A stretch of DNA of 64,000 nucleotides from Polytrichum commune (taxonomy: Eukaryota; Streptophyta; Polytrichopsida; Polytrichales; Polytrichaceae): NCBI GenBank assembly GCA_950295325.1, contig OX485804.1:29202001-29266000 (forward strand), read 5' to 3'. The notes under the pieces are model-generated. The model was not told the DNA's origin. It was given only the letters and a program-made list of their open reading frames with translations, and did no database searches. Shown here piece by piece: positions 36,660-47,852 of the stretch. The position numbers and the translations under genes were made by a program. The number at the start of each line of letters is the position of its first letter. The first letter of the stretch is position 1.

Positions 36660-37935
36660 CCCCAATAAGGGTTCGGCGCCGAAGCCTCATTTAGGGGCCC
36701 ATTTGAGCCCTTTCGTGCAATTGGGGGGTATAATCTAACGTCAAGGTAGGAAGATGAAAGTTCGAAAGATGATGGTATCGGGCCTGCCTCAAAGAGGGTT
36801 CGTGTCGCAACCCTTGCTAACCCCCTTAGCAATCTTGCCAATTTTCAATTCTAGCAAAGGTTACGAGCGCTAACCAATCGCATTCCGCCATGCTAATGGT
36901 TAGCTCCTCCTACCCCGGACCTTATAGTTCATAGGAGGGAACCAACCCTCCTACTTTGCTTTCGGGACTCACCCCTTAATCGGTAACCCATTTCCCCAAT
37001 GTGGACTTCCATCCATGGAAGTCCAATCCTATGTTGATCATCGCATTGCCGGAGCAACACTACAACAACCCGAACCATACTAGGCAACTATGGCCTCACA
37101 TTGGGCCAATGCCCATGGAGGCCGTGCCGTTTGGCCTCGGGTGGGTGAGGCCACACCACCTCACCCATATAAGCCTCTAGGACTTCACGCGGGGCCCCTA
37201 CCCCACCGTCAACCAACCTCTTGTCTCTCTACCAAGAGTTGGGGCCAAGTGGACATTTTCCTTTAGCTGCTGGGCCTAGAACCCCCCCAGCAGCTTCAGA
37301 CCATCATAACTTCCTTGTATGATGTTTGATCATAACAACCAACCACTCCATCTTCATCTTCATCTACGCTTCACGTAGATGCCGATGGGCTCCTCACTTG
37401 CTCCATTTGAGCAAGTCTTGAGGAAGTTATGCCTGTTTGAACCTTGGCAGTCCCGGGAATCACTCCCAGGCACTGCTGTACCAGGGCGCTGTCCCGGGAC
37501 AGCGCCCCACTCAAATGGCCATAACTCCTAGCTCACACCTCCGATTGAGGTGTTCTTGAGCTTTCTAGAATCACCACGCCATGAGCTACGCATAACTCAT
37601 GGCCTTACCCTTGTGCCTCCTAGTCTTCGTGGGTGGGAGGCGTTCCCAACGCCCGGGGCCCTCACCCACACTAGGATCACTTGGGCCCTCTCACCAACGG
37701 CGCCACAAGTCCCGGGTGTCACTCCGGGGTCCCCCTTGTGCCCATGGTGTTTCGGGAACTCCTCATGGAGAGGTGCGCGACAGTTCGGCACCGAAGCCTC
37801 ATTGTTGGGGCTCAATTGAGCGTTTTCGTGCAAGTGGGGGTACAACCTAACGTCAAGGTAGAAAGACGAGAGTTCAAAAGAAGATGGCATCGGGCCCGTC
37901 CCAACGAGGGTTCGGCGCTGAACCCTCGTTGTGGG
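36660..37935. repeat. Direct repeats of about 140 bp flanking an insertion
   Basis: The segments 36667-36803 and 37784-37925 are direct copies sharing CCGAAGCCTCATT, TCTAACGTCAAGGTAG or its match, and GAGGGTTCG at the end. They would be adjacent tandem units if the 978-bp element between them were removed. That element appears to have inserted at the GGGTTCGG boundary. Confidence 0.7.
36804..37781 (-). mobile_element. 1-kb non-autonomous DNA transposon, copy 1
   Basis: This 978-bp sequence is the inverted counterpart of 40295-41283. Its ends are GTCGCAACCC and GTGCGCGAC, so a 5-bp GTCGC/GCGAC terminal inverted repeat is shared by both copies. Flanks GGTTCGT and AGTTCGG fit a 7-bp duplication of GGTTCGG with one change on each side. 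The interior holds a CCCGGGACAGCGCC palindrome. Open frames are short, mirror each other between copies and look non-coding. It lies in an intron-like region of the methyltransferase-like gene. Confidence 0.8.
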
Positions 37936-38793
37936 GGCTGAAAAATCAAATAATGAGTTATCATAACCAAACAATCTAGTTTTATTGTGAAGATTTGCCT
38001 AATGTGCTCTTCGATGTTGTGGATGGGAGGTGAAGCCCCCTTCCAACTATGTCATTCATTCAATTTTAGAAGAGGAAATTCGAAGCCTGTAGAAAGATAA
38101 AAAACAAATGAAGTGCTATGATGGAGTGACTTACTGCATCTGAAGCCTTTGAAGGCGTGTTTTGTGCACAATCGTCCAGATCTTCATCCACTTGTTTGTT
38201 CTGGTATAGTTCGTGGTCATGATTATTCATGTCTTGATCGGTCTCTTGAAACTACTCTCCACTTGTTTCCCCTACTTGCGCATCCTCTGACACTAATGCC
38301 GCATTCTGAAACATTGATCTAAATATTGTCATGTCCGAGTAACAAAACCCTACACCCCAATGACTTGATATTGGACATATCAATGATAACCACCTTTATA
38401 TTATACTTTAATATGCTCAAAACTTAAATAATGATCCGCAATACACCACATTATTTTGTAGGACATCAAAAATATTCTTCAACCAATAGATACTTACTTT
38501 GATTTGTTTTCACTTGACAACTCTTCTTCGAGCTCGCACTCAGACATGAATGGTTGATTGTCTCGCGATACCGCAAATCCTGATATCTCGCCTTCCAATG
38601 GATGAGTCTCAACAACAACTTCTTCAAGCAAAGCACTATCATACAAAAGTGTTTTAATTGTACTAGTAAGGTCTATGCCCGAACTTTGAAGTTGTCGCCT
38701 TGTCATTCTAGATTTGGCTAGTTGCTTTCTAGATGAATAACGAAACCCACTCCTCCGCTTCTTCTTCCTATCTCCGTTATGCATTTGGCTCAA

Positions 38794-39319
38794 TAGAACA
38801 TCATTTACATCTCCACTATACTGCTTTCTATTGAGCCGAGGAATGTGGCAATGCCCTTAAAACAAATAACATGCAATAACATGCAATTGAATTTGAAATA
38901 CTCAATTACGGACTCAATTACTGTTCGCACGAGGGACAGTCCTATATTTAATGCCCAATTGGGTCTTTGTCATTCGTTCTATTTATGTCTTGAAACGTCA
39001 AGTCTATCTCTAGACCTAGTTATGAATCATGCTTTAAGTCGGCGCCAAATAATCAAATTTAATTGTTTGTCGAGTAGAATGCCTACCATGACTTGCACGC
39101 TGTACTTATATATATCGTGACAGCGTTACCTATCACTTTTAGACTCAAGGGCGGTTGTTTCCATATTGAAAATATTAGTGAAACTTTCCTTTAGAGTTCA
39201 TCCATCATGTGGATCATGTCGTTGTCGTTGGCAGTCCATTTGTAATATATAGATGGCCCACAATGTTTTGAATCCTCTTTCATATTTTCCTCTTAGTGCA
39301 AGTCCTCACTCCCCTCATT
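38794..39319. other. Shared upstream region of two divergent genes
   Basis: About 500 bp separates the methyltransferase-like gene (reading left) from the SWIM transposase (reading right), so any promoters for both must lie here or extend from here. A possible splice acceptor (TTTCCTCTTAG at 39285-39295) precedes the transposase frame, so that gene may have an upstream exon. No clear TATA box was identified. Confidence 0.4.
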
Positions 39320-42300
39320 ATGGCTCATATTCCTGCTAAAGCAGAGTTGGGGAAGGTTGTCCTCTATGCACATGGAGTGAGAGTCCCACTTACCTTTCGG
39401 ATGGAAGAGGACGGACTAGCTTACGTGACGTCACAACGTTTGAGTCTTCGGTTCGGCTTCAGAGAGGACACTATTAGTGTTGAGGAGGATATTTTTGACG
39501 ATTTGACGTTAGAGCTTACACACACGCTTGGTCGGTTATCGCAGCGAGATGAGAGCAATAATTTGTTTTGGAATCTTTATCCAGGTAGTTACCGAGTGTA
39601 TGGCCTCACTGATTCTCAGATGGCTGCATCTACTGAGATCCTCATTCCTCGTTGTTCCTCTACCTGCACCATTCAAACTCTTCTACCACGTGATGTGAAG
39701 GTCAAGCTCGAGCCCGGTCTCGACACGCCAATTGTAGAAAACGTTAGAGTTCAGTCCGTAATTAAACTTTCTTCAGATGAAAAGGGCAGTCCCACCAAGC
39801 CCCCGCCTCAGGTTATAGTTAGTGGGAACGCTCCTAAAGTATATCCTTTGTCGCAAGAGACTATTAGCATATTTCCATTGCTAAAACAACTTGCAGGAAG
39901 GCCGGGAAAACAAAATATTCTAAAAAAATTAGATTACTCAGTGATTAGACACAAGAGAGTAGTGTACCTTCTTGTTGTGTTCGATGGTGTCATCATATTT
40001 GAGTTGCCACCCGCTGGTGACATGGCCGCATGGTCACAGACCATGTCAATGCAGGGACTGGACAAGCGTTACAATGACCATGTGTGGACGAAGACCATCA
40101 CAACCAACATCACAAATGACGTTGGTTTGTCCTTCCGTTATTCCACTTGTGTTGCAACAACAAGGAGTGCGAATATTTGAACCGCCGACCTCGCATTTTC
40201 CAAGTCAACGAGATAGAGTTTGAAGGTTGTACCCTCTAAGCCTTTGTAGTGGATCAATCACCCCCAACTGACTCTACGCTTGTTTGCAAGGTATGTCGCG
40301 CACCTCTCCATGAGGAGTGCCCGAAACACCATGGGCACAAGGGGGACCCCGGAGTGACACCCGGGACTTGTGGCGCCGTTGGTGAGAGGGCCCAAGTGAT
40401 CCTAGTGTGGGTGAGGGCCCCGGGCGTTGGGAACGCCTCCCACTCACGAAGACTAGGAGGCACAAGGGTAAGGCCATGAGCTATGCGTAGCTCATGGCGT
40501 GGTGATTCTAGAATGCTCAAGAACACCTCAATCGGAGGTGTGAGCTAGGAGTTATGGCCATTTGAGTGGGGCGCTGTCCCGGGACAGCGCCTGGTACAGC
40601 AGTGCCTGGGAGGGATTCCCGGGACTGCCAAGGTTCAAACAGGCATAACTTCCCCAAGACTTGCTCGAATGGAGCAAGTGAGGAGTCCATCGGCATCTAC
40701 GTGAAGCGTAGATGAGGATGGAGTGGTTGGTTGTTATGATCAGACATCATACAAGGAAGTTATGATGGTCTGAAGCTGCTGGGGGGTTCTAGGCCCAGCA
40801 GCTAAAGGAAATTGTCCACTTGGCCCCAACTCTTGGTAGGGAGACAAGAGGTTGGTTGACGGTGGGGTAGGGGCCCCGCGTAGAGTCCTAGAGGCTTATA
40901 TGGGTGAGGTGGTGTGGCCTCACCCACCCGAGGCCGAACGGCACGGCCTCCATAGGCATTGGCCTAATGTGAGGCCATAGTTGCCTAGTATGGTTCGGGT
41001 TGTTGTAGTGTTGCTCCGGCAACGCGATGATCAACATAAGATTGGACTTCCATGAATGGAAGTCCACATCTAAGGATTGGTTACCGATTAAAGGGGTTGG
41101 TTAGCGATTAAGGGGTGAGTCCCGAAAGCAAAGTAGGAGGGTTGGTTCCCTCCTATGAACTATTGGTCCGGGGTAAGAGGAGCTATCCATTAGCATGGCG
41201 GAATGCGAATGGTTAGCGCTCGTAACCTTTGGTAGAAATGAAAATTGGCAAGATTGTCAAGGGGGCCTAGCAAGGGTTGCGACAAGGTATGTAAAGAAAC
41301 CCCGGCATGTATTGCCAAATGTGGAGCTAAGATTTGTTATGTATTTGACCGATGCAAGGACATGGCTTCTCCAAACATCTGCAACAAGGTCATGAGCTCC
41401 CGTTTCTTGAGAAGGTATGGTGTTATGGACTCTATCACCAAACTCCGTGGAATCAGTTTATGGGCCTTTGTTCAGGAGAACAAATTTCCAGGTCAAGAGG
41501 TTGATCTTGACAAGGTTTTTGTCTTTAAGATGTCGGAAGTCGGGCCTGGTAGTGGGGTAAACTTGGTGAAGCGTATGCAGCCCGGGTGAAGATTTGGAGG
41601 ATGCATGGATGATGTTTGACCATGTCAAACGGGTAAGACAATGAACCACAATGGCATGCCACGTGTATGATTCCACGTATTGCCGTGTTATGACCATTGC
41701 AAGCTGTGACATGCAATCCGAGGACCCTGAGGCCCAGATCGTTTTCTGGAAAAATCTCAATGTTGTCATGGAGAGGAATGGCGTTGTCAAGCCCAACTTC
41801 AAGGGTTTCATGGCCAACAGCGCCCAGGCCAACTGGAATGCAATTCGGGTCATATATGGCAACGGGAAGAAGGAGGACCGCATGGACGACCGGGAGAGAA
41901 CCTATCAATTTCACTAGACACAGTCTATGGTTAAGTATACCGAGAAGTACATTCCCGAAGAACTCTGGGAGCAACACAAGAAGATGTGCCACCAATATAG
42001 GACTGTGAGGACCATGGACGAAGCGGAGAATCTGTACCACGGGCTACGTGCATGGTGGGTATCCGCCGGGGCAGTGACAGAGAAGGCACTAAACAAACTA
42101 GAGCTCTGACTTGCATTCTGGCACTACCGTTATCGCCAATGGGGAGGCTTCATGATCGGGGTATGTTTTCCCAAAACATTTCATTCTTTTCATTCTTTTC
42201 ACATTATCCTAATCTGAATAAACTCTTCTCTAATCTCTAACTACTTCCACTATGTACTCACATAAATTTTCAGAAGAAGAACTAGCATAAATGCCTTCAT

Positions 42301-43757
42301 GTAATCTCGCCAAAACAATACACAACAAGTGGCTTCAAGCGTCTGGAAACAGCGGCGGCGACCTCTACGTGGCTACAGTGGACGACTTCGTTCGAGGCTT
42401 CCTACAGGTTGTCAATTACTACCAATTACTAAAAGGTGACGTCGGCGGAACAGTCCCTACAAAGAAAGAGCTCAAATTAAGGATGGCAGAACGCAGGGCG
42501 AAACAAACAGGTAATCCCTTAGTGCTTGAAGACCCCATGTTGGACATGCCTGGAGCAAAAGAGTTTTGTACCCGTGAGCCTCGCATGGCTGGAGAAGAGG
42601 TATTCGGGTCCACGAAGCGGAAAGTAGATCTACCTCTTGGAGCTGAAGAGGAGTCTCATCGGCCTGACAAGGTAAACTTCTCACATCCAAGAGGTTCAGG
42701 ACGTGCCGTGAGGTCTCGTCCTGTGCAGATGCCCATCATTATAGAAGAAGATACTGAAGATGATAAGCACGTCCAAGAAGATCACCCCCCTGCGCCTGAG
42801 CCTGAGAGCATCCCTCCGTCCCCACCGAACGAGGGAGGGATCCGTCATGTCAATGTTGTTGAAGAGACAAAGGTTAACGTCAAGGAGTGGCACATATCAA
42901 GACTTCCCAAGACCTCAGCGAAGTGTTGTTGGGCCCAAAGAGTTGTCACGAAGAAGAAGTGTACCGAGAGAATTGTGAAGGGCGCCAATTCGACCACCGC
43001 GCCTACCTACACCGGAGTTTGGACTAATATACGCAAGAATGTTTCAGAGAGGACATAATTCTTCTTCTGCTTCGACGACATTGACAGGTGCGTGAAGGGC
43101 ACAAGGCGCAAATGGGTTGCTAAGCACTCTGCAGACCAGGAAATGCCCCTGATTCCAGACGTTTGGCCGGTGAAGCTAGGCACAAACCTCAAGCTCACTG
43201 AAATTCTTGCCCTTGAAGCGGCTGGATTCCAACTCCCGCATAAGAAACCGGTCTCTCCAAGACGCCTCTTCTCTTTTGCCCCACCGCCTGCAAATCTCAG
43301 CGCGGTGCCCGTTCCTGCAGAAGCAGACCGCTACCCTAGCAAGAGAGACGACAAAATGGTCAAACGCACTGTCACTCGCCCAAATCTAGCGCAGCAACTC
43401 TCCATGGCCTCCTCCGACTCCCTCAAAGCTCGCCTCCGTTCCATCACTATGATACCTCATCCAGGCCATGGTTGCATCATCGGGCTGGATTCAGGTGTTC
43501 CTCCTGCCATCACACAGTACCAGGTCACCATCAGCTCTTTCCTGGGTTGCACTTGCCCTGCATTCAGGAAGACGATGACTAAGTTCCGAGGGAGGACCCA
43601 ATTCTCTTATTGCAAGCATGTGTAATTCATCCTTTTGAAGGTTTGCCACCGTGATCCCGAGGTCGACCTTTTCATTCACGCGCCTACCTTTAGCTTCAAC
43701 GAGGTCAAGCTAGTCCTAGAAAGCGGACTCTTGACTCACCCTTTGGCTAAAAAGTAG
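39320..43757 (+). pseudogene. Decayed Mutator-like transposase with C-terminal SWIM zinc finger
   Basis: The frame starts at ATG 39320 (MAHIPAKAELGK). Parts in order: an N-terminal region to about 40150; a cysteine-rich stretch with CNNKECEYLNRR and CKVC, like the zinc-binding modules of MULE transposases; the core with HVYDSTYCRVMTIASCDMQ and FMANSAQANWNAIR; a segment CHQYRTVRTMDEAENLYHG; an intron from about 42160; a proline-rich linker; and a SWIM finger (GCTCPAF...FSYCKHV, CxC-xn-CxH) near 43545-43622, followed by CHRDPEVDLFIHAP. Lesions: a frameshift near 40151, a stop near 40234, a 989-bp insertion (40295-41283), a frameshift near 41587, TAG at 41917, TGA at 42107, and TAA at 43056 and 43623. 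The Asn in FMANS sits where an acidic catalytic residue may be expected. No activity is likely. Confidence 0.7.
40295..41283 (+). mobile_element. 1-kb non-autonomous DNA transposon, copy 2, inside the transposase gene
   Basis: Inverted relative to copy 1 and very similar along its whole 989 bp. It is flanked by AAGGTAT on both sides (40288-40294 and 41284-41290); the match could be extended to 9 bp (AAGGTATGT) if the terminal GT is counted outside. Removing it and one duplication restores the cysteine-containing frame of the host transposase. It is therefore younger than the gene it interrupts. The ends are GTCGCGCACC and TTGCGAC. Confidence 0.9.
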
Positions 43758-44087
43758 GAGGCAATCTACAAACAGCCTAGACTCTTGTCAATGGACGGTG
43801 GCCACTCAAAATTCCCTCGTCATTACATGAATTGAGTCAGCAATATAAGATTCATATTGTTTTTTTCAATATAAAGGATCGTGTCATTCACATTGATTGC
43901 ATTGTGTATCTATATCTTTAGCCACTAATGTCTAGCCACCTAGCACAAGTACACGATGCACGACTACTTCGTAAGCACCCACCAATGCACTATTGGTAGA
44001 TAGATAGATAGAAACTCCGGTCCCTTTTAAGGGCTGCACTATTGGTACTAACTATGTATCGCTTTATAATTGCCAATCAATGGTTGT

Positions 44088-44558
44088 TCACTTGGTTTCA
44101 TTGATTGAATTTAATGCATTTTGGTTTGCCCCTTGCCATTTTGGCATAACTACGATTCTACGAACCTCCGGCTCCACTACAGGACAAACTACATTCACGT
44201 CCATTTTCGGCACCACACTTGGCATTTGTCCTAGGTGGGAACGTTTCAACAATGGACCTCGTCCCCTCAACCCACTAAGTGTTTCCCGGGAATAAGTTCC
44301 CAAGGGGATTTTTCCAACCTTCGAGTATGCATGAGGTGGCAAGGGCACCTCCACCTTCTCCTCAAAAACCAAGGTGTCACTAGTATCTTGTGTTGGTGAA
44401 GGGTCTCCTCTCGGAACTAATCAGACCTCGAGATCCCCCATCACTTCAAGCCCCTGGCTACAAACCTCCACTTGCTCTTCTTCCCCACCCTCCACATATG
44501 GTTCAAATTGGCCTACGCAGTCACCAAGTGAAACAACAACACCTCTGTCCTCATCCAT
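44088..44558 (-). pseudogene. Unknown protein ORF with one premature stop
   Basis: From ATG at 44558 the minus strand reads MDEDRGVVVSLGDCVGQFEP, an acidic stretch, then TGA at 44421-44423, and continues in the same frame with DTSDTLVFEEKVEVPLPPHA and LGQMPSVVPKMDVNVVCPVV to a stop at 44088. Amino-acid composition and frame continuity across about 157 codons suggest genuine former coding sequence. I recognise no family. It lies just beyond the SWIM transposase in opposite orientation, so it may be part of the same or another element. Confidence 0.45.
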
Positions 44559-45963
44559 AACCCTAGCAGTAGATGGTCAATTTTAATGGGTGTTGGGGGA
44601 TGCTTGAACATAAATTAGTGTGGTCGACAGTAAGAGATCTTGGAGCTAGCGCAACCCCTTTTTTAAATAGTCAAAAGCCTTGGTGGTGCCATGGTTGTTC
44701 GTTATAAGCAAATTGTATTCTTTCATATTGAGCCATAGGAGTGGATAGACTAGCATGACTCTAACACCAAAATGCATTACCAAAAGTGTTTCATACCTTC
44801 AACTTTTGAAATTGGAAGCACATAATGAGTTTACCATATAACATACCGAGGCCTTGAAGTAACACTTACTTTTGGCGACACTTATTTTCATTCTTAAGTC
44901 GTCAACAACCGAGTGTCCATGTGCTATAGAGTAAGTCATTATTAAATGCAATTAATCGTATGCGTCATTAGGTACAAAATAACATCACTTTGGTCATTCA
45001 TAGTAGTAATGTAAGAAGGATGTAAGAACACATTAAGAAGAACACCAACTTTGGCTAATCACAATGGCTAATCAAGGATCTATCCGCTCAACTAGGCAGT
45101 GTAAGAAGCGCTCCACATAAAGGGGACAACACCTTCAATTAATAGAATATCCTCACTTGCAATAAGATCGATTGTGTGGTGATTCTCACCTTAGCAGTCC
45201 AACTTCAACAGGACCCCCCTCCCCTAGTGAAAAGTAGAAGGCTCGTTTCTTAAAATGATTTTGCAAAATATGTAGGTTGCATATGATTTTATTGGGGAAA
45301 ATATATGCATATATGTATATGTTTGCTAACCTACAAATTAAAAAAAAAATCCAAAAAATCCGAATTAGCATGCATGAAATAGAACATGTTTCTTGAAGTG
45401 TTGCTTTGAGGCCTCAATACCTTATGTCTTCCACATACATGATTCAACGAGTAGCATGAATATAGTATTGACCTCCTAGACTCGCCGAATATAAAAACGA
45501 CTCGCAAAAGTTTCATGTTGGTGTATGTCATAATATACCAATGATTATGTCTTTTGGACATTGGAACTTAAGTGTCTATTTTGAACATATTGAAATTATT
45601 TGTAAAGTAACCAAAGAGAGGGTTAGAACCATGAGTGGTAAGGGAACCGCTTCCCAATAATATCTAGTATTCTTAAGTTATCAAGCACATTTTAAAGATA
45701 ATAACAATAACTCAAGGAATATTGAGTTGCAGGTTAAGGCTACAGGATTTGTGAGTTTGGGCTCAATCTTGAGTGAACCACCCCATGAACATGCATCAAT
45801 GTCATCCCTTTATCATAGTTTCTTATGATGGTAGTTCATGTGAACATCTAGAAATAAGTGTGTCAACACATGCCCATCCATGTTGCCTTAGGGTTAGTGC
45901 AAGATGTGGTATTCCCAATTAAACGACATTGGTAAAATAATGACAATGTTTCATTGTTACATT
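44559..45963. other. Intergenic, nothing recognised
   Basis: AT-rich DNA without a credible frame. The frames at 45186-45561 (-) are short and lack domains. Confidence 0.4.
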
Positions 45964-46179
45964 AGAGTTATCCTTTAACTCAACCGGAGTTTTAGTAGGG
46001 AGTTGGTCTTAGACGCCAAAATGAGTTTGATACCCAATGAACTAATATGGAAGGTTCTTCGTTCAAACCTCCACATTGATTCCAAGCATGCACCCACAAC
46101 TTACCGAACATGGAAAGTTATGCATGCGAAACAACCAACTCCCTACTAAAACTCCGATTGAGTTAAAGGATAACTCTAT
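45964..46179. mobile_element. Foldback MITE with 45-bp terminal inverted repeats
   Basis: Left TAGAGTTATCCTTTAACTCA... through GTAGGGAGTTGGT pairs with right ACCAACTCCCTAC... through GGATAACTCTA. The total length is about 216 bp. TA at each outer end would fit a Tc1/mariner-type target, but it could also be part of the repeat. Confidence 0.75.
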
Positions 46180-47852
46180 TGTATTAGTGTTCTGTGTTCT
46201 CATATGTTCCCAACGTTTTTCCAATAATAAAGAAGAGGGGTGGGTCGGAGTGTATTATGGTGTTCCCCGCAGTGATCCCTTGCTACGGCAATGCATTAAT
46301 AACCATTGCAGTAAACTATCGTTGGGCTCTCTTGTTATAGACAAAATTAATACCACCTTCTTATAATTCAAAATCTACATATTGGTCCTTGATAGATTGC
46401 ACAACTTACATGCATGAGTCCTTAGACTACCTTACTTTCTAGATAAACTCATTATCACTCTTAAAACTCACTTGGAAGAACCATAACACGTAGAGATACT
46501 TTGAGAGCATTTCCATTAAGTAGCTTAAAAACTCATTGGGTCTTAAGTATCATCAAGCGTGGACTCTTCAATCTAGTGCATCTTGTTATGTACAATCATC
46601 CAAGATCTTGGGAATTAGAGCAACCTTTGTGTGTCAATCGGGTGCACCTCCTTAGGCGGGGCCATGGTCCATTATTGTCAATAAAGTAGTGAATACGGAC
46701 CAATGTTATAGAGGTAGAGTGTGTGCTTGTGACGAAGATCATAATGTCTTTGTTGTCCCATATGAGGTTTGAAGGGACTTCAACACGAAATCCAATGCAC
46801 CTTCTCGTGGGCTTATAGGTCCCACACCTCTCAATTTATGTTCTTGCATAACTTATATATATTTATCTTAAGATTTTATATATTATTCTACATGAAGCCG
46901 GGGTCTATATGTCTAATGTCTAAATGCAAACTCTTACATCCCATTCACAAATCCATATACCTAGTGATATATATCGAAAGGATTTTGTACCTAATAACAC
47001 CATGAAAATCTTTGACCCATGCACCCAACATGAAGCGTGGAGTTCAATCAACTCCAAAGATTTGGATGGTTATAGCATATGCATTGCACAAGAGACAAGT
47101 TGGGCATGACTCGAGGCCAATTTGTACATTAGCTAGATCCACCTAGAATAGACTAAGTTGGAAACGACACAACTCCAATCTTGATTGGAGATATTTGGAG
47201 GCCAATGTCCGCAGAGATTTTCCCAATCAACCCTCCAATAACTAGTTGAGTTGGGACCCAGCCTATTGGAGCCCAAAGTTGGTCTGTTGGAACTGGGCCC
47301 TACCAAGTTGACCCAGTTGATTTCCTTCATTACAATTTTTACTTCAATTAAAATTTGGATTTTTTAATTATACGGTTGGTCACAATTATAGCCAGTTTTC
47401 ATTTTGTAGTGTTGATTTTCAATCCATTTGAACCCCTAAACCCTAAACCATGTTATCCTTAGCAAGAGTTGAACTTGGCTTTAATGCCCCCCACTGGTTG
47501 GGGGTCAAGGATTCCCAACCCTGCAAACATCCAATGGCTTCAACAATTTCAACAACTTTGAAAATACTCTAGGTTACAACTAACATTACCTAAAACCTAG
47601 CCACAACAACAACCCGACTATAATTAACACTTAACATGTATATTACAAAACGAAGATAATCCACTTTGTTGCTCCATCATAGACACATACATCATTTAAA
47701 GCCATTGAACATACAAATGGTTTGAGGTTAGTATATAGCACATCAACAACATAAGAAATTACATGACATCACATTAGGTGTCCTTATCCTTGGGCCCATC
47801 AAACCCGTCGAGATAGCATTCAAGATACGAAAACAACTACCTAAACTTAGTG
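46180..47852. other. Intergenic, nothing recognised
   Basis: Short open frames only. The stretch at 47180-47330 contains words built on CAACT...GTTGGGACCC but no clear repeat unit. No domain was identified. Confidence 0.4.

Larger units (their letters stand above)
29876..38793 (-). pseudogene. Decayed many-exon gene with beta-class DNA methyltransferase-like C-terminal domain
   Basis: Exons supported by GT-AG sites (some flanks approximate): 38494-38793, 38135-38305, about 35142-35700, 34882-35053, 34118-34315, 33802-34017, 32247-32487, 31376-32122, 30889-31236, 30535-30774, 30201-30402, 29876-30113. The N-terminus is basic (GDRKKKRRSGFRYSSRKQ) and the middle is unfamiliar. The end resembles a permuted amino-methyltransferase: LLIADIPENLPVPG at the place of the DPPY motif (about 31153-31175), FLLFHAND, then after a long gap EALSKVGDIIFDWNAST joined to GASIRVCQYLGRHILAFEED, like the SAM-binding 'LDPFxGSGT...GRxxxGxE' motif. 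Both key motifs are altered, so activity is doubtful. Lesions: TAG at 38252-38254, TGA at 35222-35224, TAG at 34118-34120, TAG at 31712-31714, a frameshift in a G-run near 32446, a probable shift near 32050, and a one-base phase defect between 30535 and 30402. Confidence 0.6.

Noticed and set aside
37550-37974. Open frames rich in Pro, Gly and Arg at 37550-37974, mirrored at 40249-40526
   Set aside because: They are the two inverted copies of the same non-autonomous element; both strands are open because of high GC, and there is no domain.
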